Below, in pieces: positions 49,549 through 58,402 of a stretch of 64,000 nt of DNA. The notes beneath the pieces were generated by a model. It did not search any database and was not told where the DNA came from. It saw only the letters and a program-made list of their open reading frames with translations. Numbering within the stretch: the stretch's first letter is position 1; the number at the start of each line of letters is the position of its first letter. The DNA is from Cellulosimicrobium arenosum. Lineage in GTDB: Bacteria > Actinomycetota > Actinomycetes > Actinomycetales > Cellulomonadaceae. The DNA is taken from positions 310,001 through 374,000 of the forward strand of contig NZ_JACYHB010000001.1 of the NCBI RefSeq assembly GCF_014837295.1, written 5' to 3'. The position numbers and the translations under genes were made by a program.

Positions 49549-50421
49549 ATGGACCGTGCCGCGCTCGCCGACTTCCTCCGCCGCCACCGCGAGGCGCTGC
49601 AGCCGGGCGACGTCGGGCTGGGACCCGGGCTGCGGCGTCGGGCACCGGGGCTGCGCCGCGAGGAGGTCGCGCAGCTCGCGCTCATGTCGACCGACTACTA
49701 CACGCGCCTGGAGCAGCAGCGCGGCCCGCAGCCGAGCACGCAGATCCTCGCGTCGATCGCCCGCGCGCTGCGCCTGACCGACGACGAGCGCGACTACCTC
49801 TACCGCGTTGCGGGCCACGGCGTCCCGGACCGCACGGTCGACACCGGCCACGTCGCCCCCGCGCTGCAGCGCGTGCTCGACCGCCTCTCCGACACCCCGG
49901 CGCTCATCCTCGACCCGCTCGGACGGACGCTCGTGCAGAACGACCTCGCGCGCGCCCTCTACGGCGACGCCACCGCGCGTACCGGGTGGGAGCGCAGCGA
50001 GATCTACCGCTGGTTCGCCCACCCCGAGACCGCGCGCGCCGTCTACCCGGCCGACGACCGGGCGCGGCAGGGGAGGGCGCTCGTCGCGAGCCTGCGGGCC
50101 GCGCTCGGGACGCTGGGGCCGGCGTCGGGCGCTGGCGATCTCGTCACGGCGCTGGGGCGGACGAGCCCGGAGTTCGTCGAGCTGTGGGCGCGGCAGGAGG
50201 TCGCGCGGCGCTTCACCGACCACAAGGTGCTCGTGCACCCCGAGGTGGGCGAGATCGAGATCGACTGCCAGGTGCTCCTCACCGAGGACCAGCTGCAGGC
50301 GCTGCTCGTCCTCACGGCGACGCCGGGCAGCGCGTCGGCCGAGAAGATCCGGCTGCTCGGCGTGCTCGGCACCCAGGACCTCGCCGTCGACGACGCGGCG
50401 CCGCGTCACGCAGCACGGTGA
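49549..50421 (+). CDS. XRE-type regulator with MmyB-like ligand-binding domain
   Basis: 290 residues. N-terminal helix-turn-helix (LRREEVAQLALMSTDYYTRLEQQRGPQPS) of the HTH_31 type and a C-terminal PAS-like MmyB ligand-binding domain (ALILDPLGRTLVQNDLARALYG). ATG 49549 is preferred (MDRAALADFLRRHREAL, with GACGAT 7 nt upstream); ATG 49540 is in frame. These regulators typically control an adjacent divergent oxidoreductase, here the SDR. Confidence 0.92.
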   Translation: MDRAALADFLRRHREALQPGDVGLGPGLRRRAPGLRREEVAQLALMSTDYYTRLEQQRGPQPSTQILASIARALRLTDDERDYLYRVAGHGVPDRTVDTGHVAPALQRVLDRLSDTPALILDPLGRTLVQNDLARALYGDATARTGWERSEIYRWFAHPETARAVYPADDRARQGRALVASLRAALGTLGPASGAGDLVTALGRTSPEFVELWARQEVARRFTDHKVLVHPEVGEIEIDCQVLLTEDQLQALLVLTATPGSASAEKIRLLGVLGTQDLAVDDAAPRHAAR

Positions 50422-50485
50422 GACCGACGAGTTTCGTCGCTGCCGCCGGTCTGGTCGTCATGCACCCGATCGAAGGAGAAGTGCG

Positions 50486-51058
50486 ATGCGCGACGTGACC
50501 TACTCGATGGGAATGTCGGCGGACGGCTACATCGTCGACCCCGACGGGCGGTTCGACTGGTCCGCTCCCGACGACGACGTCTTCCAGCACTTCACGGACG
50601 AGCTCCGCGACGTCGGGGCTCACCTGCTCGGACGTCGGCTGTACGAGACGATGCTCTACTGGGAGGAACCTGACGAGGTCGCGTCGTTCGGCGAGGCGGA
50701 ACGCACGTGGGCCGAGCTCTGGAAGGCCGTGCCGAAGATCGTCTTCTCCACGACGCTGTCGGCGGTGAAGGGCACCAACACCCGGCTCGCCACCGGTGGT
50801 CTGGCCGCGGAGGTCGCTCGGCTGCGTGACGGGCCGGGGGAGGGCGACATCGCGATCGGCGGTGCGACCCTCGCCGCCGAGGCGGCCGCGCTGGACCTGA
50901 TCGACGAGTACCGCGCGATGGTCCACCCGGTGCTGGTCGGCGGCGGCACCCCATACTTCCCGCAGCGTGAGCGGCACGTCGACCTCCGCCTGGTCGAGAC
51001 CCGGACGTTCGCGTCGAGGATCGTGCTCCACCGCTACCGGGTCGAGCGGCAGCCCTGA
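50486..51058 (+). CDS. Dihydrofolate reductase family protein
   Basis: 190-residue RibD/DHFR-like protein. SMGMSADGYIVDPDGRFDW at the N-terminus, LLGRRLYETMLYW, then GEGDIAIGGATLAAEAAALDLIDEY in pieces and HPVLVGGGTPYFP. ATG 50486 follows GAAGGAGAA by 5 nt. Second protein of this superfamily in the window (see 36086), with different sequence. Reaction unknown. Confidence 0.92.
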   Translation: MRDVTYSMGMSADGYIVDPDGRFDWSAPDDDVFQHFTDELRDVGAHLLGRRLYETMLYWEEPDEVASFGEAERTWAELWKAVPKIVFSTTLSAVKGTNTRLATGGLAAEVARLRDGPGEGDIAIGGATLAAEAAALDLIDEYRAMVHPVLVGGGTPYFPQRERHVDLRLVETRTFASRIVLHRYRVERQP

Positions 51059-51125
51059 CCGGCCCTGATCGGGACGGACAGGTCACCCGAGGCGGGGACG
51101 AACGGCGCATCTCGGCGCGGCTTGT

Positions 51126-51131
51126 TACCGT
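51126..51131 (+). promoter_or_regulatory. -10 hexamer of the gene at 51139 (leaderless)
   Basis: TACCGT, 7 nt before GTG 51139. Confidence 0.45.
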
Positions 51132-51138
51132 GCCGTGA

Positions 51139-51807
51139 GTGCTCTCGAACTGGAAGCGTCAGCGCGCCGCGCGGCGCCTCAAGCCCGGTGACGGTCACTC
51201 CCTGCCGCGATTCCGGTGGTGGCAGCTGTTCTCGCGCACCATCTTCCATCTCCGGCTCGCCGGCGAGGACGGGCGACCGCAGACGTGGTCCGTCGATGTC
51301 CGGCTCTGGGGCGACTCCGATGACGGCGAGGTGCGCGCGCGGCTGTACCGGGACGGTCGGCACGAGGCGACGTCCAAGCTCCCGGCCGAGTTCCCGGTCA
51401 CGGGCGGCGCCATCGAGGTGGTCACCAGCGGCTACGGGCTGAAGCGTTGTCACGTCGTCCCGGACGACGGCGGCCCGGCACGCCAGCTCGTCCCGGACCC
51501 GGCCTCCGCCGAGGGGCGCCGCGCCCGCCTCGAACGCGAGCACCCAGGGATGAGCAGGACGATCGGGTTCGTCACCTGGTCGGTCCTCGTCGCCGCGCTG
51601 GTCCTCGGCGTCCCCCAGCTCGTGGAGCAGATCTCGCACATCCCGCCCGTCGCGGAGGACGTCGGCACCTTCACCTCACCGGTCCACCTCTCCGCGACGG
51701 TCAACGTCGCGCTCGTGGTCGCCACCCTGCTCGCGAGCACCGAACGCGCGTTGCGCCTGCGCTACCACTGGTTGCTCGACGGCGGGCTGTTCGACGGCGA
51801 CGACTGA
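51139..51807 (+). CDS. Hypothetical membrane-anchored protein
   Basis: 222 residues, unrecognised. The N-terminal 130 residues are soluble and beta-rich (RTIFHLRLAGEDGRPQTWSVD, VRLWGDSDDGEVRARLYRDG). Two C-terminal membrane helices follow (about 140-165 and 185-205). The layout suggests a cytoplasmic domain tethered by a hairpin. GTG start chosen with the -10 at 51126. Convergent with the DUF1254 gene. Confidence 0.8.
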   Translation: MLSNWKRQRAARRLKPGDGHSLPRFRWWQLFSRTIFHLRLAGEDGRPQTWSVDVRLWGDSDDGEVRARLYRDGRHEATSKLPAEFPVTGGAIEVVTSGYGLKRCHVVPDDGGPARQLVPDPASAEGRRARLEREHPGMSRTIGFVTWSVLVAALVLGVPQLVEQISHIPPVAEDVGTFTSPVHLSATVNVALVVATLLASTERALRLRYHWLLDGGLFDGDD

Positions 51808-51844
51808 GGCGTGGACGTGGTCGCGCACTCGTCGCGGCTCCAGG

Positions 51845-53293
51845 TCAGCCGCGCGTGCTCTCGACCAGCTCGAGGTCGCCGGGGAGCCACGTCCTGTCGA
51901 ACCAGGGCTCGAGCGGCCCGTACAGGCGCAGCAGGGGGAACCAGGACTTCCCGGGCGCGGTCTCGACCCAGTTGCGCTCGCGTCCTTCGGGCGGCTCCGG
52001 GCCGAACCACAGGACGATGCTCCCGTCGTCCTCCGTCGCGACGGTCCCGGTGAGGCTCATGACGCTCGGGTGCGGGTCGGACGTCTGCAGGAGCGACCGG
52101 GTCTGGGTGTCGTAGATGTCGACGGCCCAGAAGTTCTCTGCCGGTGGGTTCGGTGTCAGCACGAGCCGGTACGTGCGGGCACCGTCGAGGACCGCGCCGG
52201 CCGCGTCGTGCGCGGTGTAGGCGTAGGCGGAGCCTGCACCCACCTGGGCGTGCGCCATGGCCGGAGTGATGACCGTCGCGAGGAAGTGGAACTGGGTCCT
52301 GGCGTCGAGCAGGCGCGCACCGTCGGCGAGGAACTCGTACGAGCCGCCGAGGAACCCGTTGAGCCAGCGCGACCCGGGCGCGATCGGCGCCTCGGGGTCG
52401 CGCGGCGAGTACACCAGCGCGCGACTCATCGCCGCGGCGGTGCGCGCCGCGGTGTCGAGCGTCGCGCGACGCTCTGGGCTCGGCGTGAACGGCCGGCCGT
52501 GCTGGATGCCCACGGCACGCAGCAGGCCCGCGCGTTCCGGGTCGAGGGCGCCCGGCGGTTCCTCCGCGACGATCTCGGCGACCTCGTCGAAGAAGGATGC
52601 GTCGTTGGCGTGGACCGTGTTGACTCGGGCGCCGGCGATGTTCACGAACTCCGTCTCCGGCGGGTCGTCGACGTCCGCGAGCGGGTAGACGCGCGTCGTT
52701 CTCATCGCCGGCACGCCGCCCAGCGCGCGCAGCACGACCCAGTTGGTGAAGGTCGGCGTGCGGTACACGTGGTAGCCGTCCGGGACGCCGCCGTCGTGGT
52801 CCGGCGGGAGGAACAGGTACCGACCGCCCTCTCCCCGGTCCGGTCCGGCGATACCCATGTCGGCGACGTACCGGAACCAGAAGTCGTCCACGACGCACAG
52901 CGACTGCTGCGGCGGCTCGATGACGAACGGCCCCGTCTCGTGCAGGTCGAAGAAGAACGTCCCGTACGTCGTCTCCGTGTTGGCGGTGAGGAAGACGCCG
53001 TTCGAGTCGGCGCGGGGTTCGGTGTAGCCGATCTGTGTCGACCGCACGAGGCCGAGGCTGCGGAAGCCCTGGCGCATCGCGACCAGCGATGCGCCGGGGA
53101 TCGTGCTGAGGTATGCCTCGATGCCGCGCACGAGGTCGAGCGACGCGTACAGGCGCTCGACGGACTCCGGCGTCGGGACACCGTCCACGAGCTCGAACCG
53201 TCCGAGCGGGGTGTCCAGGGGTGACGGCGTGCTCACCGCCGACAGGACCGCCGCCAGCGGATCCTCCTTCAGGTGCTCGGCGCGCTCGGTCAT
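51845..53293 (-). CDS. DUF1254/DUF1214 domain protein
   Basis: 482 residues with N-terminal DUF1254 (YTEPRADSNGVFLTANTETTYGTFFFDL in parts, FVIEPPQQSLCVVDDFWFRYV) and C-terminal DUF1214 (RLVLTPNPPAENFWAVDIYDTQTRSLLQT). Such proteins are often annotated as secreted, but no signal peptide is visible here. Function unknown; the DUF1254 fold is beta-rich. Divergent from the AI-2E-family gene. Confidence 0.92.
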   Translation of the reverse strand: MTERAEHLKEDPLAAVLSAVSTPSPLDTPLGRFELVDGVPTPESVERLYASLDLVRGIEAYLSTIPGASLVAMRQGFRSLGLVRSTQIGYTEPRADSNGVFLTANTETTYGTFFFDLHETGPFVIEPPQQSLCVVDDFWFRYVADMGIAGPDRGEGGRYLFLPPDHDGGVPDGYHVYRTPTFTNWVVLRALGGVPAMRTTRVYPLADVDDPPETEFVNIAGARVNTVHANDASFFDEVAEIVAEEPPGALDPERAGLLRAVGIQHGRPFTPSPERRATLDTAARTAAAMSRALVYSPRDPEAPIAPGSRWLNGFLGGSYEFLADGARLLDARTQFHFLATVITPAMAHAQVGAGSAYAYTAHDAAGAVLDGARTYRLVLTPNPPAENFWAVDIYDTQTRSLLQTSDPHPSVMSLTGTVATEDDGSIVLWFGPEPPEGRERNWVETAPGKSWFPLLRLYGPLEPWFDRTWLPGDLELVESTRG

Positions 53294-53485
53294 GGCAGGC
53301 CCTTCGTCCGCGGGTGCGACCAGCGTCCCGTCGACGCGCGGTCACCGTCACCGTAGGACTGCCGAGGCGCCCGGGCGACCGGGGCCGATCCGCGCACGAC
53401 CCGTGACGACGCCGGCCCTGCACCCAGCGAGGGGGAGCAGGCCGTGACAGCCTGACCAGGGCACGTCCGACGAGAGGGAGTCACG

Positions 53486-54679
53486 ATGGGGCTGGGCACG
53501 CGACGAGCGAAGGTGCGCGAGAGTCAGCGGGCGGACGACCGGCAGCCCGCGCCCAGCCCGCCTCCGGGGGTCTCCGCGTTGTGGGCGGACGGTGTCGGTC
53601 GCGCCGGTACGCGGTCGGTCCAGGTGCTCGCGATCGTCGCCCTGGGCGCCGTCGCCGTGTTCGCCGTGACCCGCCTGACACTCATCGTGATCCCCGTGCT
53701 CCTCGCGCTGGTGCTCGCCGCGGCGATCTCGCCGCTCGTGAGCCTCTTGCGTCGCAAGGGCGTGCCGTCGTTCCTGGCGACGGTGCTCTCGCTCGTCGCG
53801 CTGGTGGCCCTGCTCGCCGGGGTCGTCTGGTTGGTCGCTGCCGCCGTCGTGAACCAGTGGTCGCGGCTCAGCGACCAGGCCATCGAGGGTTTCGACGAGC
53901 TCCAGGCCTTCGTCCAGGACCTGCCGTTCCAGATCACCGACGAACAGATCCAGTCGGTGCGGGACTCACTCGTGGGACTGCTCCAGTCCGACGCCGTGGG
54001 CGCGGGTGCGATCGCCGGCGTCTCCCAGACCGTCGACTTCGTCGCGGGCTTCCTGGTCATGATCGTCGTGCTGTTCTTCTTCCTCAAGGACGGACCGCAG
54101 ATCTGGGAGTTCCTCCTGCGTCCGTTCGACGGCCCGCGGTACGAGCGAGGACGGCGGATCGGCGACGCGACGGTGACCACGCTCGGCGGCTACGTGCGCG
54201 GCACCGCGATCGTCGCGGCGGTGGACGCCGTCGCGATCGGGATCGGGTTGGCGATCGTCGGGGTACCGCTGGTCATCCCGCTCGCGGTGCTGGTGTTCCT
54301 GCTGGCCTTCATCCCGCTCGTCGGGGCGACGCTGGCCGGGATCCTCTCGGCACTGGTCGCGCTCGTGGCGCTCGGGCCGCTCGAGGCGCTGATCGTGGTC
54401 GCCATCGTCGTCGCGGTCAACCAGCTCGAGGGCGACCTGCTGCAGCCGGTCGTGATGGGGCGGACCCTGCGGCTGCACCCGCTGGTGATCCTCGTGGCCC
54501 TGACCGCCGGCACCGTCCTGGCGGGCCTCACCGGGGCAGTGCTGGCCGTCCCGGTCGCGGCGTCGATCTGGAGGGCGATCCAGGTGTGGGACGGCGAGGA
54601 CCTGCCCGCGCGGTTCGCGCGGCCCAAGGACCGCGAGGTGGCGGACGCCGCCTCGACCGGCCACGCACCACCCCGATGA
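53486..54679 (+). CDS. AI-2E family transporter
   Basis: 397-residue membrane protein of the AI-2E (TqsA/YdiK/PerM) family, about eight helices. Motifs: VIPVLLALVLAAAISPLV, the soluble DLPFQITDEQIQS domain, FVAGFLVMIVVLFFFLKDGPQIW, and GVPLVIPLAVLVFLLAFIPLVGA with the VNQLEGDLLQPVVMGRTLRLHP block. Some family members are Na+/H+ antiporters, so AI-2 export should not be assumed. ATG follows GAGAGGGAG by 5 nt. Confidence 0.94.
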   Translation: MGLGTRRAKVRESQRADDRQPAPSPPPGVSALWADGVGRAGTRSVQVLAIVALGAVAVFAVTRLTLIVIPVLLALVLAAAISPLVSLLRRKGVPSFLATVLSLVALVALLAGVVWLVAAAVVNQWSRLSDQAIEGFDELQAFVQDLPFQITDEQIQSVRDSLVGLLQSDAVGAGAIAGVSQTVDFVAGFLVMIVVLFFFLKDGPQIWEFLLRPFDGPRYERGRRIGDATVTTLGGYVRGTAIVAAVDAVAIGIGLAIVGVPLVIPLAVLVFLLAFIPLVGATLAGILSALVALVALGPLEALIVVAIVVAVNQLEGDLLQPVVMGRTLRLHPLVILVALTAGTVLAGLTGAVLAVPVAASIWRAIQVWDGEDLPARFARPKDREVADAASTGHAPPR

Positions 54680-54757
54680 GCCCCAGCGGTCCGCACGGCC
54701 GGCGCCGCGTCGGCCTGAGACGATGTTCCGAAGAGAGACCCGCTGCGAGGAGGAACC

Positions 54758-55111
54758 GTGCGTGTCATCAGCGTGATCGCCGACATCCCGGTGGCCGACA
54801 TCGACGCCGCCAAGGACTTCTACGCGGAGTACCTCGGCCTGAGCGACGAGGAGTTCGACCTGGGCTGGGTGGCCCGCTTCACCTCGCCGGAGTCGGGGGC
54901 GAACGTCCAGCTCGTCACCCGTGATGCGACCGCTCAGGAGAATCCCGTGGTCTCGGTCAAGGTGGACGACGTCGAGGCTGCATTCGACGAGGCCCGCAGT
55001 CGCGGGTACGAGATCGTGCATCCTGTGACCACCGAGCCCTGGGGTGTCACCCGGTTCTTCGTCCGGGCTCCGGACGGCACCGTGGTCAACATCGTCCAGC
55101 ATCGGGACTAG
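54758..55111 (+). CDS. VOC-family (glyoxalase-like) protein
   Basis: 117-residue single vicinal-oxygen-chelate domain: ADIPVADIDAAKDFYAEYLGL, NVQLVTRD, then VSVKVDDVEAAFDEARSRGYEIV and RFFVRAPDGTVVNIVQH. GTG 54758 follows GAGGAGGAA. Role unknown (lyase, dioxygenase or binding protein). Convergent with the ABC-F gene. Confidence 0.92.
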   Translation: MRVISVIADIPVADIDAAKDFYAEYLGLSDEEFDLGWVARFTSPESGANVQLVTRDATAQENPVVSVKVDDVEAAFDEARSRGYEIVHPVTTEPWGVTRFFVRAPDGTVVNIVQHRD

Positions 55112-55136
55112 CGCTCACGCGGACGGGGCGGCGGTG

Positions 55137-56744
55137 CTACCCGCCGAGCCCGTCGCGTCGGTGGATCCGGCCGCCCTGGTCCAGCTCGAGGACGGCATCG
55201 ATACCGAGCCGGTCCAGGAACCGGTGGTCGTGGCTCACGACCAGGAGCGCGCCCCGGTAGGCGTCGAGGGCCTCGGCGAGCTGCTGGACGCTCGCCACGT
55301 CCAGGTTGTTCGTCGGCTCGTCGAGGACGAGCAGCTGGGCGGGCGGATCGGCGAGGAGCAGCCGCGCGAGAGACACCCGGAAGCGTTCACCGCCGGAGAG
55401 CGTCGCGACGGGCCGGTCGACGCCGCTCCCGCGCAGCAGCAGCCGGGCGAGCTGGTTGCGCACCGTCCCCGGCGGTGTCCCCGGAGCGACGTCGCCGACG
55501 TTCTCGAGGGCGCTGCGGGCGTCGTCGAGCGCGTCGAGCCGCTGCGGCAGGTACCCGACCCGGTCCGTCAGGAGCGTCCCGTACGGGCGTCCGGGAGCCT
55601 GCTCGCCCGCGTGGACGAGCTGCTCGACCAGGGTCGTCTTCCCGGACCCGTTGGGCCCGACGAGCGCGACCCGTTCGGGACCCTGGACGACGACGGTGCG
55701 CTCGCCGTCGTGGATCTCCGCGAGCCGGCGACCGCGGGGCACGTCCGGGTCGGGCAGGGTGAGATGGATGTGCTCGTCGTCGCGGACCCTCGCGTCCGCC
55801 GCGTCGACGACGGCCTGCGCGGCCTGGACCTTGTCGTCCAGGGTCGTGCGCATCGAGCCCGCTGAGGCCTGCGCCTTGCTCGCGCGGGCGCCCGCGAGGA
55901 TCTTGGGGATCCCGCCGTCCCTCTGGGTCTTCTTCCCCGTGCGTTCGCGGCGGGCGAGCTTGGTCTCGGCCTCGACGCGCTGGCGCTTCTCGACCTTCAG
56001 CGCCTGCTGCGCGGTGCGTGCCGCCTGCGTCGCGGCCGCCTGCTCGTTCTCCTGGTGCTCCGCCCAGTCGCTGTACGGTCCGCCGAACACCTCGACGGTG
56101 CCCGCGTGCAGCTCGGCCGTGGCGTCCATGTGCTCCAGGAGCTCGAGGTCGTGGCTGACGACCACGAGCGTGCCCGGCCAGGTGTCGACGAACCCGGCGA
56201 GCCGGGCGCGGGTGGGCCGGTCGAGGTTGTTCGTCGGTTCGTCGAGGAGCGTGACGGCTGGTCGTCGGATGCGCAGGCCGGTGATCGCGATCAGCATCGC
56301 CTCGCCGCCCGAGACCTCACCGACACGCCGGTCGAGGTCGGCGGCGCCGAAGCCGATGTCGTGCAGCGCCTCGTCGGCGCGGGACTCGATGTCCCAGTCG
56401 TCGCCGACGGCGTCGAAGTGCCGCTGGTCGACGTCGCCCGCCTCGATCGCGCGCAGGGCAGAGAGCACGTGGTCGACGCCGAGCAGCTCGGCGACGGTGG
56501 TCGTGTCGGTGAGGGTGAGCGTCTGGGGGAGGTACCCGACGTCGCCGACGACGTCGATCCGGCCGGAGGTCGGCGCCAGCACGCCGGCGATCAGGCGCAG
56601 GAGGGTGGACTTCCCGGCGCCGTTGCGGCCGACGAGGCCGGTGCGCCCGGTCGTGAACGTGCCGTTGAGCCGGTCGAGCGCGACCGTCCCGTCGGGCCAC
56701 TCGAAGGTCAGGTCTCGGAAGGTGATGGCGGATCTCGAGGACAT
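55137..56744 (-). CDS. ABC-F family ATP-binding protein (ribosomal protection type)
   Basis: 535 residues, two ABC domains without membrane helices. Walker A GLVGRNGAGKST and ALVGPNGSGKTT; signatures VSGGEAMLIAI and LSGGERFRVSLA; Walker B LLDEPTNNLD and LVLDEPTNNLD. The charged interdomain linker (about residues 240-310) is of the length seen in antibiotic-resistance ABC-F proteins that dislodge drugs from the ribosome; it could alternatively be a housekeeping EttA-like factor. ATG 56744 follows GAGGAGC by 8 nt. A 349-nt leader with an overlapping upstream reading frame precedes it. Confidence 0.93.
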   Translation of the reverse strand: MSSRSAITFRDLTFEWPDGTVALDRLNGTFTTGRTGLVGRNGAGKSTLLRLIAGVLAPTSGRIDVVGDVGYLPQTLTLTDTTTVAELLGVDHVLSALRAIEAGDVDQRHFDAVGDDWDIESRADEALHDIGFGAADLDRRVGEVSGGEAMLIAITGLRIRRPAVTLLDEPTNNLDRPTRARLAGFVDTWPGTLVVVSHDLELLEHMDATAELHAGTVEVFGGPYSDWAEHQENEQAAATQAARTAQQALKVEKRQRVEAETKLARRERTGKKTQRDGGIPKILAGARASKAQASAGSMRTTLDDKVQAAQAVVDAADARVRDDEHIHLTLPDPDVPRGRRLAEIHDGERTVVVQGPERVALVGPNGSGKTTLVEQLVHAGEQAPGRPYGTLLTDRVGYLPQRLDALDDARSALENVGDVAPGTPPGTVRNQLARLLLRGSGVDRPVATLSGGERFRVSLARLLLADPPAQLLVLDEPTNNLDVASVQQLAEALDAYRGALLVVSHDHRFLDRLGIDAVLELDQGGRIHRRDGLGG

Positions 56745-56926
56745 GCGTGGTGCTCCTCGTGCCGGTGACGGCGAGGTCGGCGACGTGATGGACGGGTCGG
56801 CCGGGCTGGGCCGCGCCGTCCGCGACGAAGTCCCCGAGAGCGATCGAGAGCGATCACGAGCGCCGGGAGGGTCGCGGACCGGAGTGCGTCGTCGGTCCGG
56901 GGGACCGTGACGAGGGCAGGGGCCAT
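56708..56926 (-). CDS. Possible upstream leader ORF overlapping the ABC-F start
   Basis: 72-codon frame starting ATG 56926 (MAPALVTVPRTDDALR ...), very Arg/Pro-rich (RRPRRHRHEEHH) at the end, and overlapping the ABC-F start by 37 nt. It has no homology I recognise and a GC-rich shadow frame could look the same. It is noted because drug-inducible ABC-F genes are commonly preceded by translated attenuator leaders. Confidence 0.25.
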   Translation of the reverse strand: MAPALVTVPRTDDALRSATLPALVIALDRSRGLRRGRRGPARPTRPSRRRPRRHRHEEHHACPRDPPSPSET

Positions 56927-57093
56927 CACCGAGGGGCGCGCTCGTGCGCGCCGACGCTGGGTGAGGGCCACCGGCAGCCCGGTGGCTAGAGTCTGTCGAC
57001 CTCGATATCCACGTGCCCAGGCTAGCAGCCGCGGGTCTTGGCCCTGGTGGGCGTTGCGCCGGGTCGCTCGACCATGGCGCCGCACGCGGCGGC
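56745..57093 (-). other. Long leader between the quinone-reductase-like gene and ABC-F
   Basis: 349 nt. Besides the possible leader ORF it has GC-rich inverted segments (for example GCGCGCTCGTGCGCGC at 56936-56951, and GCCACCGGCAGCCCGGTGGC at about 56968-56987) that could form mutually exclusive hairpins. No separate gene is convincing. Confidence 0.4.
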
Positions 57094-58287
57094 TCAGGAC
57101 ACCTTGCCCTGGAGGAGGCGACGCCAGTAGATCGTCGGCTGCAGGTAGCGGTCGAACAGGAGCAGGCTCGCGCGCGGACGGGCGAGGTCCACGAGCCGCG
57201 ACGTCGGCTCGGGGACCCCGTCGCGGTCGAACTCGGCGAGCAGGAGCTTGCGGCGCGACGTGGTGACGGGCGCGACGGAGTAGCCGTCGTAGTGGCGCAT
57301 CGGGGTGCGCCTGCGTCGCGCCTGGATGTTGCGCGCCACGACGGGCACCTGGCGGCGCAGCGCACCGCCGGACGGCATGGTGTCGACCGCCGCGGCGTCC
57401 CCGAGGCCCCAGACGCGCGGGTGGCGCACGTGCTGGAGCGTCCGGGTGTCCACGGCGACGAAGCCGTCGCTCGCCGCGGTGGCAAGGCCGCTGTCCGCGA
57501 TCCAGCCCGGTGCGCGGTGCGGGGGAGCGAGGTAGAGCGCGTCGTAGTGGGTCGTGTCCAGGCCGTGGTGCGAGCGCAGGCGTGCGGTGCGGTCGGTGGC
57601 GTCGACGGACTCGAGCGTCGTGCTCGTGCGTACCCGCACGCCGTAGTCCTCGGCGGCGGCCCGCAGCTCGCGGTCGGCGCGCGGGTCGTCGACGAGCCGC
57701 GGCGCCTCCACGACGAGCTCGACGTCGATCGCACCCAGCACGCCCGTGCGGCGCCAGTGGTCGGTGGCGACGAAGAGCGGCTTGAGCCCGACGGGAGAGC
57801 AGGGCACGTGCCGTGCGGAGAGGAAGAACACCGCGCGTCCGGCGGTGAGCGACGAGAGCATCGACCACGTCGTGGCCGCGAGCTCCGGCAGGTAGCTCGT
57901 CGACGCGGACGGAGTCCCGACGGCCTCCTCGCTGCCCGGCACGGCGTCCCAGTCGACCTCGGAGCCCGGGCACACCACGAGGTCGCCGTAGCCGAGCTCG
58001 GTGCCACCCGCGAGGCGCACGACCGAGCGCTCGGGGTCGACGGAGACCACGCGGTCCGCGTACCGCACGACCCCGTCGGGGACGACGTCGTCCTGCGGGC
58101 GCGAGAGGTCGTCGAGCGTCGCCATGCCCGCGGCGACGTACGACAGCAGCGGGCGGTACCGGTGCACGTCCTCGGGCTCGACGACCGCGACGTCACGGCA
58201 GCCGTCGCGTCGGACGCGGCCGGCGAGGGAGAGTCCCGCGTTGCCGCCGCCGAGGACGAGGACGTCGTGCTGCCGGGTGGGGCTCAT
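57094..58287 (-). CDS. Sulfide:quinone oxidoreductase-like FAD protein
   Basis: 397 residues, pyridine-nucleotide-disulfide oxidoreductase fold of the SQR/NDH-2 group. FAD motif VLVLGGGNAGLSLAGRVRR and VHRYRPLLSYVAAG; C-terminal GYSVAPVTTSRRKLLLAEFD is SQR-like. Cys163 (HVPCSPVGLKP) aligns with an SQR redox Cys, but the partner Cys near the C-terminus is absent: the segment reads GLGDAAAVDTMPSGGALR. The only other Cys are 30 and 106. The electron donor is therefore uncertain. ATG 58287. Likely peripheral membrane. Confidence 0.85.
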   Translation of the reverse strand: MSPTRQHDVLVLGGGNAGLSLAGRVRRDGCRDVAVVEPEDVHRYRPLLSYVAAGMATLDDLSRPQDDVVPDGVVRYADRVVSVDPERSVVRLAGGTELGYGDLVVCPGSEVDWDAVPGSEEAVGTPSASTSYLPELAATTWSMLSSLTAGRAVFFLSARHVPCSPVGLKPLFVATDHWRRTGVLGAIDVELVVEAPRLVDDPRADRELRAAAEDYGVRVRTSTTLESVDATDRTARLRSHHGLDTTHYDALYLAPPHRAPGWIADSGLATAASDGFVAVDTRTLQHVRHPRVWGLGDAAAVDTMPSGGALRRQVPVVARNIQARRRRTPMRHYDGYSVAPVTTSRRKLLLAEFDRDGVPEPTSRLVDLARPRASLLLFDRYLQPTIYWRRLLQGKVS

Positions 58288-58402
58288 GGAGGATCGCCTT
58301 CGCGTCGGGTACGGGTCCCGCCCACGCTACGAGGCGTCGCGCCCGCTCGCCGCCCGGTACGCGGCAGGGCCCGCCGAGCACGACGACGGCTGCGGCGACG
58401 GA

